A stretch of DNA of 64,000 nucleotides, taken from positions 1-64,000 of the forward strand of contig JAJFJA010000074.1 of assembly GCA_021774445.1 (NCBI GenBank), written 5' to 3'. The DNA is from Alphaproteobacteria bacterium. Lineage in GTDB: Bacteria > Pseudomonadota > Alphaproteobacteria > UBA6615. A program made the position numbers and the translations under genes. Positions 16,846 to 24,767 of the stretch are shown in pieces (the stretch's first letter is position 1; each line of letters opens with the position of its first letter). The notes under the pieces are model-generated. The model had not been told where the DNA came from, ran no database searches, and worked only from the letters and a program-made list of their open reading frames with translations.

Positions 16846-18852
16846 TTACTCCCGCGGCAGTGACGATGCCGAGGCGGCGAGCCGGACCAGGTTGATGAAC
16901 TCGGCGCGGTAGCCGAACTCGTCGTCGCCTTTGGCGGTGCGGGCCAGTTCGATGACGTCGTCGTAGGAGAAATCGCCGGTGTATTTGCCACCCTTGAGGA
17001 TCTGACCGAAGGCGGCGACGGCGGTGGCCCAGCGGGCTTCGCGCAGTTGCGGCGCGTCGATGTCATCGACCAGTTCTTGGTCTGTCGCAATCGGGGTCGA
17101 GATCAGTTGCGACGTGTCGGCGTTCGGGTGCTTGTAGCGGAATTTGAGAAAAGCGTATTCGTTCGCGAATTCCGAGGTGATTGCCGCGGGTGCGGTGTCC
17201 GTCTGCGGGTAGCGGGTGTCGGCGATGGCGCCGGTGACACCGACGGGCGTGATTTCATAGATGGCGGTCACGGTGTGGCCGGCCCCGATGTCGCCGGCGT
17301 CGACCTTGTCGTTGCCGAAATCCTCGCGGTCGAGGGCGCGGGTCTCGTAGCCGATAAGGCGGTACTCGGCGACGGTTTGGGGATTGAACTCGACCTGGAT
17401 CTTCACGTCCTTGGCGATGGGAAAGAGGGTCGATGATGCCTCCTCGACGAGGACCTTGCGGGCCTCGTTGAGGGTGTCGATGTGGGCGGCGATGCCGTTA
17501 CCGTTCTGCGCCAGGGTCTGCATGAGGCTGTCGTTGAGATTGCCCTGGCCGAAGCCGAGGATCGACAGGAAGACGCCGGCGTTGCGCTGGCGCTCGACGA
17601 AGCCCTTGAGCTCCTCGGGGTTGGTGATGCCGACATTGAAATCGCCGTCGGTGGCGAGGATGATCCGGTTGACGGCGTCGTCGTCGAAGTTCCCTTCAGC
17701 CAGTGCGTAAGCTTGGCGAATGCCCTCGGCACCGGCGGTCGAGCCGCCGGCTTGTAGACGCTCCAAGGCCGCGAGGATTTTGCTCTTGTCAGCGACCTTG
17801 GTGGGCTCCAAGACCGTGCCGGCGGCGCCGGCATAGACGACGATGGCGATGGTATCGTCAGGCGCCAGGGTGTCCAGTAACAGCCTCATGGAGTTGACCA
17901 CCAGAGGCAGCTTGTCCGGCGCGTTCATGGAGCCCGAGACATCGAGCAGGAAGACCAGGTTGCTGCGGGGGTTTTCGGCCGGTTCCAGGTCGTACCCCTT
18001 GATGCCGATATGGACCAGCTTGTTGCCGCTGTTCCAGGGGCTGGGCAGTACGGTGATCGTGGGTTGGAACGGCTGCTCGGTCGTGGCGGCCTGGGCGTAG
18101 TCGTAATCGAAGTAGTTGATCAGTTCCTCGACCCGGACGGCGTCGGGCTGCGGCAACGTGCCGCTGTTCAGCATGCGACGGACGAACGAGTAGGACGCGG
18201 TGTCGACATCGATGGAGAAGGTTGACACCGGCGCCTCGGCCACGCGCGTGACCGTGTTTTGCTCAACGTCTGCAAACTGGTCGCGGCCGATGGCCCGGTA
18301 TTGCCGTGGCGGCGCTTCGGGCGCCGGCTGCGCTTGCGAGGAAAGCTCCTGGACGACGTTCTTTAGGCGGCGCTTGTCGGTCACGGCGGCGGGTGGGGTC
18401 GTCGGTGCCGGGGCGGCGGCGGACGCGGTGCTATCGGCGGTCAGCCCGCGTGGTTCCGACGCGGCAAAACTATCGTAGACCTGCCGTTCCGCTTCGGATC
18501 GGCTGCGGGTCTCAGTCGGGGCGTTCACGGCGTTTTGCGCGACAACCGGCTCTTGCGGGGCTGGCCGGTCGCCATCGAGGATGCCGTAGGTGCCGATGCC
18601 GACGATGATCGCCGTCGCGGTCGCCATACCGCCGAAAACAAAACGCCTGTGCATGGGTCGTCTCCCGGTTTTTCGGTTGGAACGACCCGTTAGACGAGAC
18701 AGCAGCGGAAATCCTTGGCGACTGTTTTGCTTGCCTTGTCGTGCGGTATCGAATTCGGCAAGGGCGAGGTTGATGGCTCGCTTGCGCGCATTCTCGTCGG
18801 CCGGCGGAACCTCTTGGTTGCCGAGTATGTCCTGCAACTGCCGATCATCCAT
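16846..18852 (-). CDS. Membrane-anchored VWA-domain protein (YfbK-like) with anti-sigma-like N-terminus
   Basis: The protein has 668 residues. A short cytoplasmic N-terminus (1-68) is followed by one membrane segment (about 71-92). Then come a Pro/Ala-rich spacer, a YfbK-type region (FSIDVDTASYSFVRR near 212) and a von Willebrand A domain whose MIDAS motif DVSGSMN begins at residue 304, with ATDGDFNVG later. The C-terminal DUF3520-like part follows. The gene overlaps the upstream ECF sigma gene by eight bases. That arrangement and topology resemble a sigma/anti-sigma pair, so the N-terminus may hold the sigma factor at the membrane while the VWA domain senses the periplasm. That role is inference. 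Confidence 0.82.
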   Translation of the reverse strand: MDDRQLQDILGNQEVPPADENARKRAINLALAEFDTARQGKQNSRQGFPLLSRLTGRSNRKTGRRPMHRRFVFGGMATATAIIVGIGTYGILDGDRPAPQEPVVAQNAVNAPTETRSRSEAERQVYDSFAASEPRGLTADSTASAAAPAPTTPPAAVTDKRRLKNVVQELSSQAQPAPEAPPRQYRAIGRDQFADVEQNTVTRVAEAPVSTFSIDVDTASYSFVRRMLNSGTLPQPDAVRVEELINYFDYDYAQAATTEQPFQPTITVLPSPWNSGNKLVHIGIKGYDLEPAENPRSNLVFLLDVSGSMNAPDKLPLVVNSMRLLLDTLAPDDTIAIVVYAGAAGTVLEPTKVADKSKILAALERLQAGGSTAGAEGIRQAYALAEGNFDDDAVNRIILATDGDFNVGITNPEELKGFVERQRNAGVFLSILGFGQGNLNDSLMQTLAQNGNGIAAHIDTLNEARKVLVEEASSTLFPIAKDVKIQVEFNPQTVAEYRLIGYETRALDREDFGNDKVDAGDIGAGHTVTAIYEITPVGVTGAIADTRYPQTDTAPAAITSEFANEYAFLKFRYKHPNADTSQLISTPIATDQELVDDIDAPQLREARWATAVAAFGQILKGGKYTGDFSYDDVIELARTAKGDDEFGYRAEFINLVRLAASASSLPRE

Positions 18853-19384
18853 GGCGGCACTCCTGATGCTGGAAGGTTCGCAGTTTCTTGCGCGCCTCGT
18901 GGATGTACCAGGAGACGGTGCTCTCCGTGCATTCCATCACGGTCGCCGCTTCGCGGTGGCTTAGGTCCTGGCCAAAGACGAGCAAGAGGGCGACCTGCTC
19001 GCGCTCCGGCATGGTGCGCACGAAGGCCATGATCTGGCTGGCATAGACCTTGTCGTCTCCGGCCGGGGGCTCGCTGTGGTGGGTTTCGGCTTCGTGATGG
19101 GTCAGATGTTTTGGACGGGCCTTGGCCCAGTCCTTCGCCGTGTTGATGACCAGCCGGTAGAGCCAGGTGAGGAAATCCGACTGAAATCGAAAGGTATCGA
19201 TGGAACGGGCCAGTTTGAGGCAGGCGTTTTGCGTGATGTCCTCGGCATCCGCTTGGTTGCCGCACCATTTGAACGCGATGCGGTAGATACGGTCATAGTG
19301 GGTCCGTAGGAGCGCTTCGAACGCCCCTCTATCGCCTGTTTGAGCCTGTTTTATCAGGTCGGTCTGGTTGCCCGATCCGGTCAT
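18845..19384 (-). CDS. RNA polymerase ECF-type sigma factor
   Basis: The 179-residue protein has region 2 (HYDRIYRIAFKWCGNQADAED, described by residues 29-49) with the RFQSDFLTWLYRLVIN segment. Region 4 has a helix-turn-helix (LSHREAATVMECTESTVSWYIHEARKKL, residues about 138-165). It lacks regions 1 and 3, as usual for ECF factors. Its stop overlaps the start of the VWA protein, so the two are probably co-regulated, and the sigma factor may drive its own promoter. No clear ECF promoter pair could be identified in the 183-bp upstream gap. Confidence 0.9.
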   Translation of the reverse strand: MTGSGNQTDLIKQAQTGDRGAFEALLRTHYDRIYRIAFKWCGNQADAEDITQNACLKLARSIDTFRFQSDFLTWLYRLVINTAKDWAKARPKHLTHHEAETHHSEPPAGDDKVYASQIMAFVRTMPEREQVALLLVFGQDLSHREAATVMECTESTVSWYIHEARKKLRTFQHQECRHG

Positions 19385-19567
19385 TCACACGCTTTCGCCG
19401 GCTGTTCCGGTTGTTAGACGACGGTTCCGACGGAATCCTTGGAATATTTTTAAGTCAAGAATATGAAGGGTTTGTCTCGCGCCGCCCGGGCCGGCTGCTT
19501 TGACGGCCTTGACCCGCAGGCTCTGATATTCACTCTGGGCAGAGCCGATAGTGGGGAGGTTTGAGCC

Positions 19568-20632
19568 ATGACGAGCGAGACGGGGCGGTTAACGGTCTTT
19601 ATTGCAAGCCCGCTGGAGCCGGAACAGGTGGATCGGATCAGATCTGTCGCGCCGGACAGGATCGAGGTGCTCCATGAACCGGCGCTATTGCCGGGGGCGC
19701 GGTTTCCCGCCGATCACAAGGGCCGCGAGGATTTTGTCAGGACAGCGGCGCAGGAGGAACAGTGGCGTATGCTGCTGCGTCGTGCCGAGGTGCTGTGGGA
19801 CTTTCCGCCGATCGCGGGCGGGGAGGACGGGGTGTTCGACCTGGTCCCGAACCTGAAGTGGGTGCAGACCACGAGTTCGGGGGTCGGTCAGCAGATCAAG
19901 CGTCTGGGGCTGCAGGATTCGGATCTGCTGGTGACAACGGCGCGGGGCGTTCACGCCGGTCCGCTGACCGAGTTTGTCTTTCTGGCGCTGCTCAGCCATG
20001 TCAAGCGACTGTCCGTTCTCCAGGCCGAGCAGCGGCAACATCACTGGGCGCGGTTTTGCGGCGATGAACTGGCCGGCAAGACCCTAGCGATTATCGGTGC
20101 GGGCGAGGTCGGCCGCCGTGTCGCGGCGCTCGGCCTTGGTTTTGGCATGCGGGTCGTGGCGCTGGCGCGCAGCGGATCGGACCGGACGGCAGAACAGTTA
20201 GGTGTCGATGCGCTGTTCCCCGCCACGCGACTGCACGACATGCTGGCACAAACCGATGCGCTGGTGCTTAGCGTGCCACATACCCCGGAAACGGAAAACC
20301 TGATCGACGAAGCCGCGCTGCGGGCGCTGAAGCCGGGCGGTGTCTTGGTCAACATCGCCCGGGGACAGGTCGTCGATGAGGCGGCGCTGACCGAGGCCCT
20401 GCGGTCCGGCCATATCGGTCTGGCGGCGCTGGATGTCTTCGCCGTCGAACCGCTGCCGGCAGAGAGCCCGCTATGGGACCTACCCAATGTGCTGATCAGC
20501 CCGCATTCGGGTAGTACCGCGGCAAGCGAGAACGGCAAGATCAGCGATATTTTCTGCCACAACCTGCGGTGCTTCCTGGCAGGCAAGCGCGGGGACATGC
20601 GCAATGTCTTGGACAAGACGCGGTTGTATTGA
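19568..20632 (+). CDS. D-2-hydroxyacid dehydrogenase
   Basis: The 354-residue NAD(P)-dependent enzyme belongs to the D-isomer 2-hydroxyacid dehydrogenase family. Seen are the Rossmann motif IIGAGEVGRRVAALG, the catalytic Arg in VNIARGQVVDE, the Glu in DVFAVEPLP and the His in LISPHSG, all in the family order. It probably interconverts a 2-oxoacid and a D-2-hydroxyacid (glyoxylate/hydroxypyruvate reductases are relatives). The start has a strong GGGGAGG upstream. It is convergent with the RraA-like gene, 34 bases apart, and may work on substrates brought in by the nearby TRAP transporter. Confidence 0.88.
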   Translation: MTSETGRLTVFIASPLEPEQVDRIRSVAPDRIEVLHEPALLPGARFPADHKGREDFVRTAAQEEQWRMLLRRAEVLWDFPPIAGGEDGVFDLVPNLKWVQTTSSGVGQQIKRLGLQDSDLLVTTARGVHAGPLTEFVFLALLSHVKRLSVLQAEQRQHHWARFCGDELAGKTLAIIGAGEVGRRVAALGLGFGMRVVALARSGSDRTAEQLGVDALFPATRLHDMLAQTDALVLSVPHTPETENLIDEAALRALKPGGVLVNIARGQVVDEAALTEALRSGHIGLAALDVFAVEPLPAESPLWDLPNVLISPHSGSTAASENGKISDIFCHNLRCFLAGKRGDMRNVLDKTRLY

Positions 20633-20646
20633 CGCGGTATCCGAGC

Positions 20647-20661
20647 GGTGCCTGTTGCACC
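20647..20661. terminator. Small hairpin in a convergent gap
   Basis: GGTGC (20647-20651) pairs with GCACC (20657-20661) across a 5-base loop, inside the 34-bp gap between convergent genes. The stem is short and has no U-tract. I list it only because of its position. Confidence 0.25.
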
Positions 20662-20666
20662 AGCGG

Positions 20667-21341
20667 CTACCGCTTCTGTTCGGCCAAGGCGGCTTCGATG
20701 ATGGCGCTGGCGCCGGAGATGTCGGGCAGTCTGGCGCCGGCGTCGATCTCGGCGCGTTTGCCGACCTCGTCCTCCTGCATCTTGATGGCGCGGTCGGCGA
20801 CGCTGGCGATCTCGGCCGGATCGAGCACGAAAATGCCGTTCTCATCGGCGAGGATGGCGTCGCCCGGCCGCACGGTTACGCCGCCGCAGGAGACCGGCAC
20901 GCAGAAGTCACCGCCCAAGGCTAAACGCTTGGTGGTGATTGCCGATGGCCCGCGGCACCACAGGGGCACGCCATACTCGCGGATCTCGCCGAAATCGGTG
21001 GCGACCCCGTCGATAATACCACCGGCGATGCGGGCCCGCATGGCCGAGTATTGCACCAAGCCGCCCCAGCAAGCGTGTTGGCGGTCGCCGCCGCGGTCGA
21101 CGATGATGACGTCGCCCGGGCGTGACTGACCGATGGCGTAGGCGATCATGGTGCCGTCGGCACCCGGGGCGCGGACGGTGATGGCGGTGCCGGCGATGCG
21201 CCGGTCGGGGATAACGGCGCGAAGTGCCGGATCCATGAAATCACTATGGCGAAAATGACCAATGGTGGCGGGTTCCGCCTGCTGGAGCTTGGCGATGAGG
21301 GCTGGGTCGATTTGCGGCGGCAGGGGTTGCACAGTGAACAT
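20667..21341 (-). CDS. RraA-like / HMG-aldolase-fold protein with altered active site
   Basis: The 224-residue protein belongs to the RraA family, which includes 4-hydroxy-4-methyl-2-oxoglutarate aldolases and RNase E inhibitors. The motifs GDVIIVDRGGDRQHACWGGL (near residues 74-93) and IIDGVATDFGEI are present. In aldolases the second motif reads DG-x-x-R-D. Here the Arg is replaced by Thr (VATD), removing a residue needed for aldolase chemistry, while the neighbouring Asp stays. So the family is clear but aldolase activity is doubtful. It lies divergent from the TRAP operon, suggesting a shared catabolic unit. Confidence 0.8.
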   Translation of the reverse strand: MFTVQPLPPQIDPALIAKLQQAEPATIGHFRHSDFMDPALRAVIPDRRIAGTAITVRAPGADGTMIAYAIGQSRPGDVIIVDRGGDRQHACWGGLVQYSAMRARIAGGIIDGVATDFGEIREYGVPLWCRGPSAITTKRLALGGDFCVPVSCGGVTVRPGDAILADENGIFVLDPAEIASVADRAIKMQEDEVGKRAEIDAGARLPDISGASAIIEAALAEQKR

Positions 21342-21395
21342 TCCGGGGTCCTTTCGATCAACAATGGCCGGGTCGCCGGTTTCGGAGACTGCAGG

Positions 21396-21436
21396 ATAAT
21401 ATATTCTTCTCGTATATTATATACTCAGGGTATAAT
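21396..21436. promoter_or_regulatory. Overlapping AT-rich inverted repeats in a divergent promoter
   Basis: ATAATATA (21396-21403) pairs with TATATTAT (21413-21420), and ATTATA (21416-21421) pairs with TATAAT (21431-21436). The two dyads overlap in an AT-rich patch that stands out from the high-GC surroundings, between the RraA-like gene and the TRAP operon. They may be operators for an unlinked GntR- or IclR-type regulator or simply promoter sequence. Confidence 0.4.
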
Positions 21437-21607
21437 CTTGTTGGCATGAAGCTGGCGGCGATATGATTACCTGGGCCCGGCGGGCTCGGCGATGTGTTGG
21501 CGTTGCGGCAAAATGGTTGCTGGGGCGTGCCCCGTAATAGCCTGACCAAAGGCAGAGGTTGCGCGTACCGGCTGACCGGATCGACAATCGATTGGGAGGG
21601 TATGCTC

Positions 21608-22621
21608 ATGACAAAACTTGTTTCATTCGGCCGGGTAGCGGGACTCGCACTTGCGGTCACGTTCGGCATGATCTCGGCTTCTCAAGCCGCTGAGGTGACT
21701 TGGCGCATGGCGACCAAGCAGCCGGCGGAAAGCGACGAAGGCAAGGCCTTCCAACGCTTCGCCGACAAGGTGGCCGAACTGTCCGACGGCCGGATGGAGG
21801 TCAAGGTATTCCCGAATGAGCAGCTCGGTAAGACCGAGGCCATTCTGGAGCAGATGCAGGCCGGTACCATTCACCTCTACCCCGAAGGCTCGGCGTTTCT
21901 CGCCAAATGGGTCGACGACATGAAATTCTCCAGCGCGCCGTTCCTGTTCGAGAGCCGTGAGCATTGGTCGAACTTCATGCAATCGGATCTGTACAAAGGT
22001 TGGCTCGCCGACGTTGAAGAGACTGCCGGGGTGACGGTCCTGGGTGACCCGGCGGCCTATATGCGCGGCCCCTACCGGGTCATGGTGACGAAAAAACCGT
22101 GGAACTCCCTCGCCGAAATGCAGGGTACGAAACTGCGCATGCACCCGAACCAGTTGGCCTCGGACGTCTGGACCCATCTCGGCGCCGAAGTCCGCACACT
22201 TGGCTGGACGGAAGTCTATAGCTCGATCAAGCAGGGTATCGTCGAGGCGGTCAACAGTCCGATCGGGTTGGTCGAATCGATGAAGTTCTATGAAGTTGCG
22301 CCGAACGTGATTCGGCATAACGAATACCCGCAAGGTATTGGCTTCATCATGAATGCCGGGGCTTTCAATGCGCTGCCAGACGATCTGAAAGAGGTCGTGG
22401 CGCAAGCCCATGCGGAGGGCGGCAAATACTCAATGGAGCTGACGAACGCCAATCTCGAAGCCTCGATCAACAGAATGAAGGACAAGGGCGTGACGTTCGC
22501 CGAGCCGGATCTGTCGGATTTCCGGGCGTCGATGTTCGAGTTCTATCGCGAGCGCGAGGCCAATGGGGAGATGCCGGCCGGTTTCCTCGACGCCATCGAG
22601 GCCACGCGGCCAAGCAGCTAG
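21608..22621 (+). CDS. dctP: TRAP transporter solute-binding protein
   Basis: The periplasmic DctP-family protein has 337 residues. A signal peptide is visible (FGRVAGLALAVTFGMISA ending SQAAE), followed by the family pattern FADKVAELSDGRMEVKVFP, QMQAGTIHLYP, and the substrate-Arg region GPYRVMVTKKPW with the downstream LRMHPNQL. Start 21608 gives the best spacing to GGGAGG. An ATG six bases earlier is in frame. It binds a carboxylate-type solute for the DctQM permease encoded next. The exact substrate cannot be read. Confidence 0.9.
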   Translation: MTKLVSFGRVAGLALAVTFGMISASQAAEVTWRMATKQPAESDEGKAFQRFADKVAELSDGRMEVKVFPNEQLGKTEAILEQMQAGTIHLYPEGSAFLAKWVDDMKFSSAPFLFESREHWSNFMQSDLYKGWLADVEETAGVTVLGDPAAYMRGPYRVMVTKKPWNSLAEMQGTKLRMHPNQLASDVWTHLGAEVRTLGWTEVYSSIKQGIVEAVNSPIGLVESMKFYEVAPNVIRHNEYPQGIGFIMNAGAFNALPDDLKEVVAQAHAEGGKYSMELTNANLEASINRMKDKGVTFAEPDLSDFRASMFEFYREREANGEMPAGFLDAIEATRPSS

Positions 22622-22641
22622 GCGCGGGGTCGTTCTCGGCG

Positions 22642-23184
22642 ATGATGGGAATCGTCGAACGCGTCGACCGGCTATTGGGGGTTTGCGGGCACCTGTTCTT
22701 GGTGCTCGCAAACGCCTGTTTGGCGATTCTACTGATCATCAACGTGATGAATATCGGCAGTCGGGCGATGTGGGACCGCGGCATCCAGTGGGTCTTTCCG
22801 TGGAGCACGGTGCTGTTCGTGTGGATGACCTTCCTGGGCTTTTACGTGCTGTACCGGGCGCGGCGGGATATCACCGTCGATTTCATCTATCTCCGCTTAG
22901 GCCGTAAGGGGCAGTTGGCGATCCGGCAGTTCGTCAACATCCTGATTCTGCTGCTCATGGGCGTGATGGTGTGGCATGGGCCGGAGATCATCGAGCGCCA
23001 AGCGGGGATCATCGAACAGGTCTATTTGTTCGGTGTCCAGGTCGAACGGTTCACCCTGGCGGTGCCGTTGTTCGTCACCTGCGGCCTGATCTTCGTCAAC
23101 TATCTTGTCGATACGATCTATCTGCTGCGCGGTGAGGAAATGCCGTCGCAAGCCGCGGATCAGGCGGGACAGATTTCTCACTAA
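22642..23184 (+). CDS. dctQ: TRAP transporter small permease
   Basis: The 180-residue DctQ-family membrane protein has four hydrophobic segments (starting near residues 18, 50, 92 and 130), with the typical WVFPWSTVLFVWMTFLG segment between helices 1 and 2. It partners the large permease to import solute using the sodium gradient. It lies 20 bases after dctP and 50 bases before dctM in one operon. Confidence 0.9.
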   Translation: MMGIVERVDRLLGVCGHLFLVLANACLAILLIINVMNIGSRAMWDRGIQWVFPWSTVLFVWMTFLGFYVLYRARRDITVDFIYLRLGRKGQLAIRQFVNILILLLMGVMVWHGPEIIERQAGIIEQVYLFGVQVERFTLAVPLFVTCGLIFVNYLVDTIYLLRGEEMPSQAADQAGQISH

Positions 23185-23234
23185 GACGAAGCCGGTGATA
23201 CCGCCGGCGGGGCGAAGGCGGGGGAAGCAGTTTC

Positions 23235-24518
23235 ATGGCATGGGTGCTGTTCGGCGGATTTATCAGCCTGATGCTGTTGCGTGTGCCGGTGACGATGGCG
23301 ATCGGCGTCGCCGTCCTGGCCTCGTTACTGGTCGCCGGGTTCGCCGGCGAGGTCTATATCCTGCCGCTGCAGGTCGTAGAGGGGGTGGAGAATCCGTCGT
23401 TACTGGCGGTGCCGTTCTTCATCATGGCGGGCAACCTGATGAACGCCGTCGGCATGACCGACAAGATCTTCAACTTCGCGATGGCGCTGGTGGGGCATTT
23501 CCGGGCCGGCCTGGCCCAGGTCAATGTATTGGCCTCGATGATCTTCGCCGGGGTTTCGGGGGCGGCGGTGGCGGATATCGCCGGCCTGGGCATGGTCGAG
23601 ATCAGGGCAATGAAGGAACGCGGCTACCCGGCGGATTTCGCCGCGGCGCTGACGGTTTGCTCGGCCGTGATCGGGCCGATCATCCCGCCGTCGATCAGCC
23701 TGGTCATCTATGCCTTCCTGTCGAATACCTCGGTGGCGCGGCTGTTCCTGGCGGGCATTGCGCCGGGGCTGCTGATCGGGCTGTCGCTGATGGTGTTCAA
23801 CCGGGTGATCGCCGAAAGGCGGAACTTCCCACGGGAGCCGCGGGCGACGTTCAAGCAGATCCGGCACACGGCGATCGACGGTGTGGCGGCCCTGGTGGCG
23901 CCGGCGATCATTCTGAGCGCGATCATCACCGGTTTCACGACGGCGACAGAGGCCGGCGTGCTGGCCTGCACCTATTCGATCCTGCTGGGGGCGGTCTACC
24001 GCACCCTGAGTCTGAAGAAACTGTGGAAGGCGTTGACCGACACGATGATGATCACCTCGATCATCATGATCATCATCGGCTATAGCCAAGTCATGGGGTG
24101 GCTGCTGGCGATCGAGCAAATTCCGCAGGCCTTGGCGTCGGCGGTGCTGCTGACGACCGAGAACAGGTTCGTTTTTCTGGCCATTCTGTTGGTGTTTCTG
24201 CTGGCGATCGGCACCGTGGTCGAGGGGATCCCGGCAAAGCTTATCCTGGTGCCGATGCTGTTGCCGCTGGTGGATCACTTCGGCATCGACCGCATTCATT
24301 TCGGACTGATCATCACCTTCGCGCTGCTGATCGGCATGGCGACGCCGCCGATGGGGATCGGGCTTTATATCGTCACCCAGGTCGGTGACGTGTCGTTCGA
24401 ACGGGTGGCGCTGGCGGTTGTGCCATTTTTCATACCGCTGCTGATCGTGCTACTGCTCATCACGTATGTGCCGGCTCTCACACTTTGGCTGCCAAATTTG
24501 GTTATGGGGCCGGGATAG
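23235..24518 (+). CDS. dctM: TRAP transporter large permease
   Basis: The 427-residue inner-membrane protein is of normal DctM length with about twelve hydrophobic segments. Family motifs include VPFFIMAGNLMNA, FAGVSGAAVADIAGLG and IGPIIPPSISLVIYA, and the late MATPPMGIGLYIV. It forms the ion-coupled channel of the TRAP importer with DctQ. The operon ends here. The next 249 bases hold no gene and no convincing terminator. Confidence 0.92.
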   Translation: MAWVLFGGFISLMLLRVPVTMAIGVAVLASLLVAGFAGEVYILPLQVVEGVENPSLLAVPFFIMAGNLMNAVGMTDKIFNFAMALVGHFRAGLAQVNVLASMIFAGVSGAAVADIAGLGMVEIRAMKERGYPADFAAALTVCSAVIGPIIPPSISLVIYAFLSNTSVARLFLAGIAPGLLIGLSLMVFNRVIAERRNFPREPRATFKQIRHTAIDGVAALVAPAIILSAIITGFTTATEAGVLACTYSILLGAVYRTLSLKKLWKALTDTMMITSIIMIIIGYSQVMGWLLAIEQIPQALASAVLLTTENRFVFLAILLVFLLAIGTVVEGIPAKLILVPMLLPLVDHFGIDRIHFGLIITFALLIGMATPPMGIGLYIVTQVGDVSFERVALAVVPFFIPLLIVLLLITYVPALTLWLPNLVMGPG

Positions 24519-24767
24519 GTCGATCAGAGCGCCCCGTGCGGCAAACGGTCACGGCCACCCATTACTCCATCGTTCAGCATCATTGAACAAGAGCGACCGT
24601 GTGGTCAGGCGCGGCGCCCGCCATGGTTGCGCGCAAATGTTTTTGCTCGCGGACTCGTGATCTTCGCTTGACCTTCGATTGAGTTTCACATGAAGATACG
24701 ATGAGACATGGGGCGAAAGTAGAACCCCGTGCCTTAAAAATCTGAGACAATGTGAGGGAGGACCAAA

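Noticed and set aside
24572..24588. GTTCA...TGAAC inverted repeat after dctM as a terminator
   Set aside because: The stem is only five base pairs with low GC and no U-tract.
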